64,000 nt of DNA from Bacteroidota bacterium. Lineage in GTDB: Bacteria > Bacteroidota > Bacteroidia > Chitinophagales > Chitinophagaceae. The translations under genes and the position numbers were made by a program. The stretch spans positions 1-64,000 of the forward strand of contig VGGR01000007.1 in assembly GCA_016868585.1 (NCBI GenBank). Reading direction: 5' to 3'. Position 1 is the first letter of the stretch. Each line of letters begins with the position of its first letter. The notes under the pieces were generated by a model that saw only the letters and a list, made by a program, of their open reading frames with translations, searched no databases and was not told the DNA's origin. Positions 29,528 through 39,442 of this stretch are shown here, one piece after another.

Positions 29528-30007
29528 ATGCGATCAAATTTGCTTGTATTATTGGCTATGTCGGTTGTTTTATTAGGATGCCAGTCTACCACTGAACATC
29601 AACATGAAGGGCATAGTGGTCATAGCAAAATGAATACACCTAAAACACCAGCGGATAGCTTATTTAAGCAAGTAATGGATATCCACGACCAGGTAATGCC
29701 CAAATTAGGTAAGATTCGTGGGGCACAAAAACGGGCGCAACAAGTTCTTGATTCGCTCAGTACACTGTCTGCCCGGCACGCCAAGGAGCTGACTACTTAT
29801 AAACAGGATGTAGAAACATTGATCAATAGTCTTGATTACGCCGATTTTGCAATGGACAAATGGATGATTGAATTTAATATGGACTCTGCCAAGGACAATC
29901 AGGAGTTACGTGTGGCTTATCTCAGGGCTGAACTGGATAAGGTGTCCAACGTAAAAAAGGCCATTTTGGGTAGTTTGTCCAAGGTAGACAGCCTCCTGAA
30001 AGAGTAA
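29528..30007 (+). CDS. His-rich lipoprotein with helical domain
   Basis: Lipobox VLLGC; EHQHEGHSGHSKM. Confidence 0.6.
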   Translation: MRSNLLVLLAMSVVLLGCQSTTEHQHEGHSGHSKMNTPKTPADSLFKQVMDIHDQVMPKLGKIRGAQKRAQQVLDSLSTLSARHAKELTTYKQDVETLINSLDYADFAMDKWMIEFNMDSAKDNQELRVAYLRAELDKVSNVKKAILGSLSKVDSLLKE

Positions 30008-30033
30008 AGAAATTCCTTTCTTATATTGCAGCA

Positions 30034-31158
30034 ATGGCAAGCCGGCTTAGACTTTTTACCAAGCGTTTTTTCATCTATCTCAACTGGCTGGTGGTTTTAT
30101 TATTTCTACTGTCTTGCATGATTCCTCTTTTACACCCACAACAATGGTGGTGGGTATCGATGCTGGGACTTAGCTTTCCTATTTTATTGCTGTTGGTGAT
30201 AGGTTTTTTCTTTGGCTGGTTGTTGCTGTTAAAGTTCAGGCTCATATTTATTTCATTGCTGGCCTTGCTAATGGGGTATAAAAGTATCGCTGTTTTTGTA
30301 GGGTTTAATGCTCCTGTGGCTTTTACCACACAAAAGCAAACGGGTACCATTCGGGTGGTTAGCTGGAATGTGGCTCGCTTCATTGAATTAGCCCGTAACA
30401 ACAATGACGGTAGCAACACACGTAAAAAAATGTTGGCTTTGCTTAACGCGCAAAAGGCCGACATACTTTGTTTACAAGAGTTTCATACTTCCGAAAACCC
30501 CGGCTTCTATAATAATATTAGCGCTATACGAGAAAAATTAGGGCTATCCTATCATTATTTCCCTTATGATAAGGATGGAGACAGAAACTACTATAGCTCT
30601 GTTATTTTCTCCCGTTTCCCAATAGTGGATAGCGCATTATTACGATTTCCCAGGCCTTCCCAACCGGAAGCGTTAGTGCAAGCGGATATACAAATCAACA
30701 AGGATACTATTCGTGTGTTTACCACGCACCTACAGTCCCAACGATTTGATAAGGCAGACTATATCCGAATGCAAAAAATCAAGAGTCGGGAGGATAGTTT
30801 GGTTTATCATTCTATTCCCATTCTGGCCAAACTCAAAAGAGCCATAGTTATTCGTAGTTTACAGGCAGACATCATTGATGAAGTGCGAAATAACTCGCCC
30901 TATCCGGTTCTTTTTACAGGAGACCTCAACGATGTGCCCAATTCTTACACTTATTTTAAAGTGAGGGGAAACATGCGCGATGCCTTCTTAGAAAAAGGGT
31001 ATGGCCTTGGTAGCACTTTTCTTGGATTATCCCCCACGCTTCGAATCGACTATATTTTTACGGATCCACGCCTAGCAGTGACGCAGTATAAGCGTGAAAA
31101 GAAAAATTACTCAGATCATTACATGTTGGTTGCGGATTTACAACTGAATTATCCGTAA
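30034..31158 (+). CDS. Endonuclease/exonuclease/phosphatase family membrane-anchored protein
   Basis: N-terminal TMs; VVSWNVARF, LCLQEFH, TGDLNDVPNS, SDHYML. Confidence 0.88.
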   Translation: MASRLRLFTKRFFIYLNWLVVLLFLLSCMIPLLHPQQWWWVSMLGLSFPILLLLVIGFFFGWLLLLKFRLIFISLLALLMGYKSIAVFVGFNAPVAFTTQKQTGTIRVVSWNVARFIELARNNNDGSNTRKKMLALLNAQKADILCLQEFHTSENPGFYNNISAIREKLGLSYHYFPYDKDGDRNYYSSVIFSRFPIVDSALLRFPRPSQPEALVQADIQINKDTIRVFTTHLQSQRFDKADYIRMQKIKSREDSLVYHSIPILAKLKRAIVIRSLQADIIDEVRNNSPYPVLFTGDLNDVPNSYTYFKVRGNMRDAFLEKGYGLGSTFLGLSPTLRIDYIFTDPRLAVTQYKREKKNYSDHYMLVADLQLNYP

Positions 31159-31170
31159 TGATATTTTGTT

Positions 31171-31178
31171 CATCTTTG
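31171..31178 (+). promoter_or_regulatory. -7-like element CATCTTTG (one mismatch), 4 nt from cysS ATG
   Basis: cAnnTTTG. Confidence 0.35.
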
Positions 31179-31182
31179 CAGC

Positions 31183-32685
31183 ATGCAGTCCCTTTATATT
31201 TATAATTCGCTGACTCGACAAAAAGAAAAGTTTGTTCCTTTAGTGCCAGGATATGTGGGGATGTATGTTTGTGGGCCTACGGTGAGTGGGGAGAGTCATC
31301 TGGGACATGCAAGACCTTATATAACATTTGATGTAGTTTACCGGTATTTACAGCATGCGGGGTATAAAGTGCGTTACGTGCGGAACATTACAGATGCCGG
31401 ACATTTTGAAGAAGAGGGAAGAGACGCAACTGATAAGATTGCCGAGAAAGCACAGTTGGAAAAACTCGAGCCCATGGAGTTGGTTCAGAAGTATACCAAT
31501 CTTTTCCATTGGACTATGGAGCAGTTTAATACGCTGCCTCCCTCCATCGAGCCAACCGCCACGGGACATATTATAGAGCAGATTGCAATGATTGAAGAAA
31601 TCATAAAAGCTGGCTATGCGTATGAGGTCAATGGCTCTGTTTACTTTGATGTAAAAAAATATGCCTCTAATTATGAGTATGGTAAACTAAGTGGCCGGGT
31701 AATTGACGAACTGCTCACCACAACACGTGAACTGGAAGGGCAGGAAGAAAAAAGAGATCGCGCTGATTTTGCTTTATGGAAAGCAGCGGCTCCCGAGCAT
31801 ATCATGCGTTGGAAAAGTCCCTGGGGGGTAGGATATCCAGGTTGGCATATTGAATGCTCGGCCATGGCTACAAAATACTTAGGGGGGCAATTTGATATTC
31901 ATGGCGGAGGTATGGACCTATTATTTCCGCACCATGAAAGTGAAATTGCACAAAGCACTATTTGCAACCATCAGGCTCCGGTTTGTTATTGGATGCACAA
32001 TAATATGATCACCATCAACGGCCGAAAGATGGGAAAGAGTTATAATAATGTAATTAAGTTAACAGAACTCTTTAGCGGACAGCATCCTTTGTTAACAAAG
32101 GCCTTTCATCCGATGACCATTCGCTTTTTTATTTTACAAACGCATTATAGCAGTACACTTGATTTTAGTAATGAAGCGTTGTTAGCTGCTGAAAAAGGAT
32201 TGAAGCGATTGATGGATGCCGTGGAAAGTTTTTATAAAATAGACCCCATACTGGTTGGTGCAAAAGAAATAGGTGCCGATCCCAACTTGGAAGCTAAAGT
32301 CAATGGGTGGTTAGCGCAATTACCAGTTTTAATGAATGACGATTTCAGTACAGCGCGTGTACTGGCCACGATCTTTGAACTTGTCCCTGTGCTTAATTCC
32401 ATCAAAGATGGAATTACTCCAGCCGGTGCTTTATCTGCTTCTATCATTTTGCAAACGCAAGCCACCCTGCGCTTATGGCTGGAAACTATTTTAGGATTAA
32501 GGCTAGTACAAGCAGCTGATCAAGAAAAACTACAGGGTGTTATGGAGCTATTGATCGATATTAGAAAAGAAGCAAAGGGCAGACGTGATTTCATAACCTC
32601 TGATAAGATCCGCGATGGGCTTGCTGCTTTAGGCATTCAACTCAAAGATGAGAAGGGGGGTGGAATGAGTTGGACGCATGATTAG
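31183..32685 (+). CDS. cysS: Cysteinyl-tRNA synthetase
   Basis: YVCGPTVSGESHLGHARPY, GWHIECSAM, RKMGKS. Confidence 0.97.
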   Translation: MQSLYIYNSLTRQKEKFVPLVPGYVGMYVCGPTVSGESHLGHARPYITFDVVYRYLQHAGYKVRYVRNITDAGHFEEEGRDATDKIAEKAQLEKLEPMELVQKYTNLFHWTMEQFNTLPPSIEPTATGHIIEQIAMIEEIIKAGYAYEVNGSVYFDVKKYASNYEYGKLSGRVIDELLTTTRELEGQEEKRDRADFALWKAAAPEHIMRWKSPWGVGYPGWHIECSAMATKYLGGQFDIHGGGMDLLFPHHESEIAQSTICNHQAPVCYWMHNNMITINGRKMGKSYNNVIKLTELFSGQHPLLTKAFHPMTIRFFILQTHYSSTLDFSNEALLAAEKGLKRLMDAVESFYKIDPILVGAKEIGADPNLEAKVNGWLAQLPVLMNDDFSTARVLATIFELVPVLNSIKDGITPAGALSASIILQTQATLRLWLETILGLRLVQAADQEKLQGVMELLIDIRKEAKGRRDFITSDKIRDGLAALGIQLKDEKGGGMSWTHD

Positions 32686-32689
32686 ACTC

Positions 32690-33667
32690 TTATAATGTAA
32701 AAGGTCTCTTTTTAATCAGACCTCCTTTGATTTCTTTAACCGGGTTCATCACTACAAATGCCTCGGGAGCAATTTTTTCAATTTCAGTTTTGAGTTTTCC
32801 AATCTCAAGTCTGGTGATTACAGTGTAAATTATTTCAACTTCGCGGGTTCCACCTCTTTTCCCGTATCCGCTTTTGCCTTCATAAACAGTTACGCCTCTG
32901 CCCATTATACGAGTTATCATTTCTAGCATCTCTTGCCTATGCGAAGTAATAATGGTTACCCCAATGTATTCCTCGATTCCCTCTACTACAAAATCCAACA
33001 TTCGGGAGGCTACCATGTAAGTGATTATTGAATATAGTGCAGTTTCTACGCTCAACAAGTAGGCCGCCAGCGAAAAAATTATGCAATTGATAGCTAGCAC
33101 AATGTCTCCGATGGTAATACTTGCCTTGCGACTTAAGTAAATGGCTAATACCTCTGTTCCGTCAATCACAGATCCTCCACGTATGGCCAGCCCAATTCCC
33201 GCCCCCAGAAATATGCCTCCAAAAACAGCAATCAGCACTTTCTCATTGGTTACCATTGGGAAATTGACAAGAGCAAGGCACAAGGACAATCCTGTTATTG
33301 CCATAGTGGATTTAGCAGCAAAGGGTAGTCCCATGATTTGATAGCCTAGAAATATAAATGGAATATTAACCAGTAAAATAATTTGCCACAGGGGCACCCC
33401 GCTTAGTGAAGTGATAAGCAGCGAAATCCCGGTTACACCTCCATCAATGAACTGATTAGCCAGTAAAAACCCTTTTAAACCAAATCCCGCTGCAAATATT
33501 CCTGCCGTAATTAGTAAAAAATCTTTGAAAAAATTCTTTAAAATAATTTTTCGGATCCGAAAAAGTTTTGCTTTTGTATATCGGGATTGACTGATTTGTT
33601 CAGCAAAAAGATCAAGTCGAAATTGGTAGATGATTTTTTGAATAAAAGTTTTGAGTTTAAACGCCAT
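32690..33667 (-). CDS. YitT family membrane protein with C-terminal DUF2179
   Basis: FLLANQFIDGGVTGISLL, GGSVIDGTEVLAIYLSRK, GRGVTVYEGKSGY. Confidence 0.88.
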   Translation of the reverse strand: MAFKLKTFIQKIIYQFRLDLFAEQISQSRYTKAKLFRIRKIILKNFFKDFLLITAGIFAAGFGLKGFLLANQFIDGGVTGISLLITSLSGVPLWQIILLVNIPFIFLGYQIMGLPFAAKSTMAITGLSLCLALVNFPMVTNEKVLIAVFGGIFLGAGIGLAIRGGSVIDGTEVLAIYLSRKASITIGDIVLAINCIIFSLAAYLLSVETALYSIITYMVASRMLDFVVEGIEEYIGVTIITSHRQEMLEMITRIMGRGVTVYEGKSGYGKRGGTREVEIIYTVITRLEIGKLKTEIEKIAPEAFVVMNPVKEIKGGLIKKRPFTL

Positions 33668-33711
33668 TGTACATAGGTTCTACCAATAAAATTACATCTA
33701 ATTTGCGCTTG

Positions 33712-34818
33712 TTATGAAAAATGGATTTGCTCCATTTGTGCAAGCCAACCTTCTCGAATTCGTGCCCCTAGTCCTGGTGCAGTGGGAACCTGGATCTGTC
33801 CATTTGTAGCATATTGTATTCCCCCTTCAACCGGATCCTCCCGTAACATCAGGGCTGTATCAAAATCGTAGTGTAGAATAGAGGGGCTGCAACAGGCAAA
33901 ATGTGCAAAAGCGGTCATAGCCAACCGGGATTCGATCATGGCTCCTACTTGCAATTGTAAATTTGCTTTTTCAGCCAATGCTACAATTTTGAGTCCGGTA
34001 AATATTCCTCCTGATTTTCCCAACTTAATATTAAAATAATCACAGGCTTGCAGCGAAATCAGCCGAGCTGCATCATGATCAGTGCCACAGGATTCATCGG
34101 CCATGATGGGTATGGGACTTTGCTGGCGAACTTTTGGTAAATCCATGTAGAAATGACGTGAGATGGGTTCTTCGCAATGTTGAATGTCAAAAGGGGCCAG
34201 TGCTTGTAGGGTTTCAATAGCCTCTTGCAGGGTCCATCCTTGATTGGCATCGATACGCAAAGGAATTTGATTCCCCACTGCCTGCCTAATTGATGCAATC
34301 CTTCTTACATCTTCTTCTCCTTTTTTACCCAGTTTAACTTTTATTGCTAGATACCCTTGGTCCTGAATTTTTTTTGCATCCAGGGCCATTTTTTCTGGTG
34401 TTCCGATACTAACCGTGTAATCGGTGTAAATATCTTGCTTATGTTGACCTCCTAAGTATTTCCAAAGCGGTTGATTAGCCTCCTGTGCTGCCAGGTCATA
34501 TAACGCCATATCAAAGGCGCTTTTGATACTATAGTTGGCATAGATAACTTTTTCCATTTCAAGGATGCAAGCTTCTATTTGCAAAGGATCTTTATGTAGC
34601 AATACTTGTGCAAAGTATTGGCCTACCTGATAACAGGTATCCTGACTTTCGCCATTGATAGGCATATAGGGACTGCATTCCCCAAAACCAATAAGGCCCG
34701 AATCAGTCTCTAATTTAACTACAACATTAAGGGCACCCGTCTCCACACCTAATGAAGTACTAAAAGGTTCCTTGAGCGGGATCTTTAGTTTATAGAGACT
34801 GATTCGGCAAATTCTCAT
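33712..34818 (-). CDS. Dipeptide epimerase (enolase superfamily)
   Basis: AIKVKLGKK (KxK), RIDANQGW, EEPIS, ADES, NIKLGKSGG, C-terminal YDFDTALML (DxD). Confidence 0.85.
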   Translation of the reverse strand: MRICRISLYKLKIPLKEPFSTSLGVETGALNVVVKLETDSGLIGFGECSPYMPINGESQDTCYQVGQYFAQVLLHKDPLQIEACILEMEKVIYANYSIKSAFDMALYDLAAQEANQPLWKYLGGQHKQDIYTDYTVSIGTPEKMALDAKKIQDQGYLAIKVKLGKKGEEDVRRIASIRQAVGNQIPLRIDANQGWTLQEAIETLQALAPFDIQHCEEPISRHFYMDLPKVRQQSPIPIMADESCGTDHDAARLISLQACDYFNIKLGKSGGIFTGLKIVALAEKANLQLQVGAMIESRLAMTAFAHFACCSPSILHYDFDTALMLREDPVEGGIQYATNGQIQVPTAPGLGARIREGWLAQMEQIHFS

Positions 34819-36980
34819 TTAGCAAGCGTCAATTCGTTAATCAAGTGTGGAGCGCCACCTAATTTATCTATACACCATAACACATAACGAATATCCACGC
34901 AAATGGTACGATTTAAATCCTTATCAAAAGCCAGTTTGTGGCTAAGTGCTTCATAATTTCCGTCAAAAGCCAGTCCAATTAGTTCGCCCTTGTTGTTTAT
35001 TACTGGCGAACCGGAATTGCCCCCTGTGATATCGTTGGTGGTTATAAAACCAATCACCAGGTCCTTACGAGAAGGGTCCACATATTGGCCAAAATCTTTT
35101 TTCTGTAATAACTCCACCTGTTTTGCAGGTAGATCAAATTCATAATCACCGGCTTTATATTTTTCCAGCAGACCCCGTGAGGTAGTTACAAAATCGTATT
35201 TGACTGCATCGCGTGGCTGATAACTTTTTACGTTTCCATAACTTACACGCATTGTAAAAGTGGCATCCGGATACATCTTTTTAGCTTTTATGGTATCCAT
35301 TTCGATCACCCCTTTCAAATAAATTCTGCCAAACTCAGCATTCTTGGCATTGAATTGCTGTGAAAATATCCCATACTTCGAATTATAATTGGTAATAAAA
35401 GTGCTGGCATAAGCAAAAGCGGGATCAGCTTGTAGCGTAGCCGCATCCGGTTGTGCAATAAAGGCCGCCCATCGTGTATCGTCAAAAATGATGGTCTTGG
35501 CAAATACATCTGCAGCATAGCGACGATACGTTTCATCGTCTTCAAGGCTACCGTATTGTTGTGTTAGGGTAGGGAAAAAGGTAGCAGGCTGTTGTTGTTT
35601 ATCGATTTGCTGGAAATACATCTTAGTAACGGCACCCAGGATCTTTTGGTCTGATACTTTGTTTTCGTGTTCTAAAAATGCTTTTCGACCTTGGTTAACC
35701 GCATCCGCTGCTTTCAGCACGTCTGCTGCCGGAGTGCCCGGGCGGGTAAGCACTGCCTCGAGTTGTAATAAGGAACTTGCAAATGCAATGAGAGGCGAAC
35801 CTAAAATTCCCTCGCGCATGAACATTTGATGTTTGGTATAAGGCCTCCAGGCATCATAAGCTTTACCCCAATCAGCAAATAAATGCTCATAAGCCGGTTT
35901 GCCCTTGGCCCATTGATTGAATTTTTCTTCGTCTTTCTTTTTTTGTCCTATTACATCATACTTCAGTAACTGTTTGGTTTCGCCATCAAAAAATTTCCAA
36001 TAGTTGGCAATACTAGCGTAAGAGGAAGCCAACTGTAATTTTACAGCGGGATCATTCTTCATCTCTTCAAACATATACTTTAACCTAACATCTCTTAATT
36101 CAACCAGCGTTGGGTTATTGATGTCAATGGCCAATCGTATTCCGTAGCTGCTTTCATACCGATTAGTACCTCCCGGATAACCCCAGATCATTGCAAAGTC
36201 ATCGTTTTTCAGCGGCTTTAGTGAAACGGGTAAATACCATTTTGGTTTCAAAGGGATATTAGATGCGTTATATTTTGCAGGTTTGCCCGTTGCGTCCGTG
36301 TATACACGGAATACAGAAAAGTCTCCCGTGTGTCTAGGCCATTCCCAATTGTCTGTATCGCCGCCAAATTTTCCAACGCTCTCAGGAGGCGTACCCACCA
36401 ACCTGATATCCGAGTAACGCTGATAAAAAAAGGCCAGAAATTGATTGCCCTTGAAAAGCGAACTTACTCTGGTTTCAATGCTCTCAGCTGCATTACTCAT
36501 TCTTTTATTGATTGCTGCTAATACGGCCGCTTGCTTTTGTATCCGCTCTGTTCCGGTAAGACCTTGTAGGGAATCCAGCACTTCTTTGGTCACCTCTTCA
36601 ATACGCAATAGAAACTGCACAGAAAGAGAAGTCTGAATCTCCTCCGCTGTTGATTTTGCATAAAATCCATCACGCAGGTAGTTTTTTTCTACACTACTGG
36701 CGCTGGCAATTGCATCATAACCGCAGTGATGATTGGTAAATATGAGCCCTTTTGAACTTACAATTTCTCCTGTGCAACCGCCACCAAAAATGATGATGGC
36801 ATCTTTAAGAGAGGGTTTGTTGATCTGATATAATTGCTCCTTGGTCAACTTTAATCCTTTCTTGACCATATCGTCATATACTTGTTTGCCCAACAATAGT
36901 GGTAGCCACATTCCTTCTTCAGCCATTGTCCGGCCCACTACACTGATCAGCAGTACCGCCGCAAAAAATAGTTTTCTCAT
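34815..36980 (-). CDS. S46 family dipeptidyl-peptidase (DPP7/DPP11-like)
   Basis: GLIFTNHHCGYDAI, ITGGNSGSPVINNKGELIGLAFDGNYEAL. Confidence 0.93.
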   Translation of the reverse strand: MRKLFFAAVLLISVVGRTMAEEGMWLPLLLGKQVYDDMVKKGLKLTKEQLYQINKPSLKDAIIIFGGGCTGEIVSSKGLIFTNHHCGYDAIASASSVEKNYLRDGFYAKSTAEEIQTSLSVQFLLRIEEVTKEVLDSLQGLTGTERIQKQAAVLAAINKRMSNAAESIETRVSSLFKGNQFLAFFYQRYSDIRLVGTPPESVGKFGGDTDNWEWPRHTGDFSVFRVYTDATGKPAKYNASNIPLKPKWYLPVSLKPLKNDDFAMIWGYPGGTNRYESSYGIRLAIDINNPTLVELRDVRLKYMFEEMKNDPAVKLQLASSYASIANYWKFFDGETKQLLKYDVIGQKKKDEEKFNQWAKGKPAYEHLFADWGKAYDAWRPYTKHQMFMREGILGSPLIAFASSLLQLEAVLTRPGTPAADVLKAADAVNQGRKAFLEHENKVSDQKILGAVTKMYFQQIDKQQQPATFFPTLTQQYGSLEDDETYRRYAADVFAKTIIFDDTRWAAFIAQPDAATLQADPAFAYASTFITNYNSKYGIFSQQFNAKNAEFGRIYLKGVIEMDTIKAKKMYPDATFTMRVSYGNVKSYQPRDAVKYDFVTTSRGLLEKYKAGDYEFDLPAKQVELLQKKDFGQYVDPSRKDLVIGFITTNDITGGNSGSPVINNKGELIGLAFDGNYEALSHKLAFDKDLNRTICVDIRYVLWCIDKLGGAPHLINELTLAK

Positions 36981-36999
36981 GGATTAAAAATTTAGAGGT

Positions 37000-37007
37000 C
37001 AAACCTA
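37000..37007 (-). promoter_or_regulatory. -7 element TAGGTTTG of S46 peptidase gene
   Basis: Exact TAnnTTTG. Confidence 0.45.
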
Positions 37008-37043
37008 CGAAAAACGAGTTATTGCCCCTTTACCATTTATCGA

Positions 37044-37051
37044 TAAATTTG
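37044..37051 (+). promoter_or_regulatory. -7 element TAAATTTG of GH18 gene
   Basis: Exact TAnnTTTG, overlapping palindrome TTTATCGATAAA (37036-37047). Confidence 0.5.
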
Positions 37052-37067
37052 AGTACCAACTGTAGTA

Positions 37068-38411
37068 ATGAGAGTTAATCGATTGCTTATTATCGGGTTT
37101 GTCCTTATTTTTTTTAGTACCTGCCGAAAAAAGGACTCCGTTCCTCCGCCACCCACCCCTTCAGTTCCGGGTTGCGCAAATCCTGTGGCACCAGCCAATG
37201 GCGCTTTTGTAACAAATACAAGCGTGCAATTGTCCTGGTCCGCTGTGAGCACGGCCAGTAGTTATGATATTTATCTGGGCACCACGCCTTCTCCCACCAC
37301 CTTAGTGGCTAACGCAGTTATGGGCACTTTTCATACTGTTACGATTCCTGCTACCCCTAATATTACTTATTTCTGGTATGTAGTGCCCCGTAATACAACT
37401 GGTTTCGCTACGGGATGTGAACCAACGGCCCGTTCTTTCACCTATATTGTTATTAGCAATCCCACTTCTCTTGGTTATCATGTAGCGGGGTATTTCCCAT
37501 ACTACAGGCCTATTGCTGATGTGCCCGATGTAAAATTTAGAATGACTAACGTAGTGATATATGCATTCTATCAGGTCAATGCGGCCGGGACTTTGGTTCC
37601 CCCTGGCTCTTCCACTTCAAGTTTAGCTGCCGTGGCTGGCAAAGCGCGTTCCAATAATGCAAAGATTTTACTAGGGATCAACGATGGGGCGGGAGACGGC
37701 AAAACCAATTTTAAGAATATGGCCTCTAGTCCACAGGGGCGTACCAATTTTATTCGGGATATTATGAATGTAGTGCGAACGCAGCAACTAGATGGGGTGG
37801 ATGTGGATTGGGAATTTCCAACTACTTCAGATGGATCGGATGTAACCTTTACCGCATTGATGAGAGAATTAGCTGATTCTTTGCATCGGGATGGTCGTTA
37901 TTATTTATCCTGTGCTATTACCGCAGGTAAATACGCCGGTGGTATTCGTGATGCCATACGCAATGAATTATTTCCCATAGTTGATTTTTTCAACATTATG
38001 GCCTATGATGATTTTAGCACTTCGGTGCCTTATCGTCATCATAGCGATTATGCCCTCGCATCACTTTGTTTGAATTACTGGATTAATACCAGAGGTATGC
38101 CAGCTTCAAAAGCAGTTTTGGGTATTCCCGCTTATGGCAGGCCTTCAGGAATGACACAAACAAATACGGTGCTTTCTTATCGAAATATTCTTGCTCAGGG
38201 CGGAAACGCTCAATTAGATTCAGCCATTGTGAGTGCAGGTAGTTTTACCAATTACACCATCTACTACAACGGGCAATATACGGTAAAGCGTAAGGCAAAA
38301 TTGTCAAAGGATATTGCTGCCGGAGTTATGTTTTGGGAAAAGTGGCAAGATGCGCCTGATGCTAATTCGCTCCTCAAAGCTGCTTGTGATACAGTCGGCA
38401 GAAGTTATTGA
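37068..38411 (+). CDS. GH18 family glycosidase lipoprotein with N-terminal Fn3/Ig-like domain
   Basis: Lipobox-like [16 protein letters not shown] (DGxDxDxE), FNIMAYDDF. Confidence 0.9.
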   Translation: MRVNRLLIIGFVLIFFSTCRKKDSVPPPPTPSVPGCANPVAPANGAFVTNTSVQLSWSAVSTASSYDIYLGTTPSPTTLVANAVMGTFHTVTIPATPNITYFWYVVPRNTTGFATGCEPTARSFTYIVISNPTSLGYHVAGYFPYYRPIADVPDVKFRMTNVVIYAFYQVNAAGTLVPPGSSTSSLAAVAGKARSNNAKILLGINDGAGDGKTNFKNMASSPQGRTNFIRDIMNVVRTQQLDGVDVDWEFPTTSDGSDVTFTALMRELADSLHRDGRYYLSCAITAGKYAGGIRDAIRNELFPIVDFFNIMAYDDFSTSVPYRHHSDYALASLCLNYWINTRGMPASKAVLGIPAYGRPSGMTQTNTVLSYRNILAQGGNAQLDSAIVSAGSFTNYTIYYNGQYTVKRKAKLSKDIAAGVMFWEKWQDAPDANSLLKAACDTVGRSY

Positions 38412-39409
38412 TGGATCGGTTCATTCAAAAGAGTCCACAGCTTGTCTTTTAGTGCCGTGATGCCTTGATGGGTTACCGAGGAAATAAATAGCAGCGGTAC
38501 AGTTTTGGGCATCTCATTTTCGATTGCTTTTTTAAGTTCCTCATCCAACATATCCGCTTTGCTGATAGCAATCAAAAATTGTTTGTGCAATAATTCAGGG
38601 TTGTATTGTTCCAACTCATTGACCAAGATCTGGTATTCCTTGCTATGATCTTTGCTGTCGGCAGGAATTAAAAAAAGCAGAGCTGCATTACGCTCGATAT
38701 GTCGAAGAAAGCGATGTCCTAGCCCACGGCCTTCTGCTGCTCCTTCAATGATCCCCGGTAAATCGGCCATACAAAAACTGCGGCCATCCCGGTAATCTAC
38801 AATACCCAAATTTGGGGTGACTGTTGTAAAAGCATAGTCTGCAATTTTGGGTTTTGCAGCCGTAATTACAGACAAAAGAGTAGACTTACCTGCGTTGGGA
38901 AATCCTACCAAACCAACATCTGCGAGTACCTTCAACTCCAACACTTTCCATCCATCCACTCCTGGCAGACCCGGTTGAGCATGCTCAGGTGTCTGATTGG
39001 TAGGTGTAGCAAAATGCGAATTACCTAATCCTCCTTTACCACCTAGTAACCAAACGATCTCCTGCCCATCTTCTAATATTTCTATTTCCTGCTTGCCGGT
39101 TTCTTCGTCCCTTGCAATGGTTCCCAGTGGAACTTCAATGATAATATCTTTTCCATCACGTCCATGACAATTGTTGGCACCTCCCTTTTCTCCATCCTCT
39201 GCCAACACATTTTTATAATACCGAAGATGTAAAAGAGTCCAAAGGTTTCTATTTCCTTTTAAGATGATATGCGCTCCTCTTCCTCCATCACCGCCATCGG
39301 GCCCACCCATGGCCGTAAATTTATTACGCATGAAATGTTTATTGCCCGCACCCCCGTGGCCACTACGGCAATAAATTCTGATTTGATCTACAAAATTGGA
39401 TTTTTCCAC
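38405..39409 (-). CDS. obgE: Obg-family GTPase, GTG start
   Basis: Obg glycine-rich domain, [35 protein letters not shown]. Confidence 0.97.
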   Translation of the reverse strand: MEKSNFVDQIRIYCRSGHGGAGNKHFMRNKFTAMGGPDGGDGGRGAHIILKGNRNLWTLLHLRYYKNVLAEDGEKGGANNCHGRDGKDIIIEVPLGTIARDEETGKQEIEILEDGQEIVWLLGGKGGLGNSHFATPTNQTPEHAQPGLPGVDGWKVLELKVLADVGLVGFPNAGKSTLLSVITAAKPKIADYAFTTVTPNLGIVDYRDGRSFCMADLPGIIEGAAEGRGLGHRFLRHIERNAALLFLIPADSKDHSKEYQILVNELEQYNPELLHKQFLIAISKADMLDEELKKAIENEMPKTVPLLFISSVTHQGITALKDKLWTLLNEPIHQ

Positions 39410-39428
39410 AGGTGGTGTTTATGCCTGG

Positions 39429-39436
39429 CAAAGATA
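39429..39436 (-). promoter_or_regulatory. -7 element TATCTTTG of obgE
   Basis: Exact TAnnTTTG. Confidence 0.5.
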
Positions 39437-39442
39437 ACCGGA

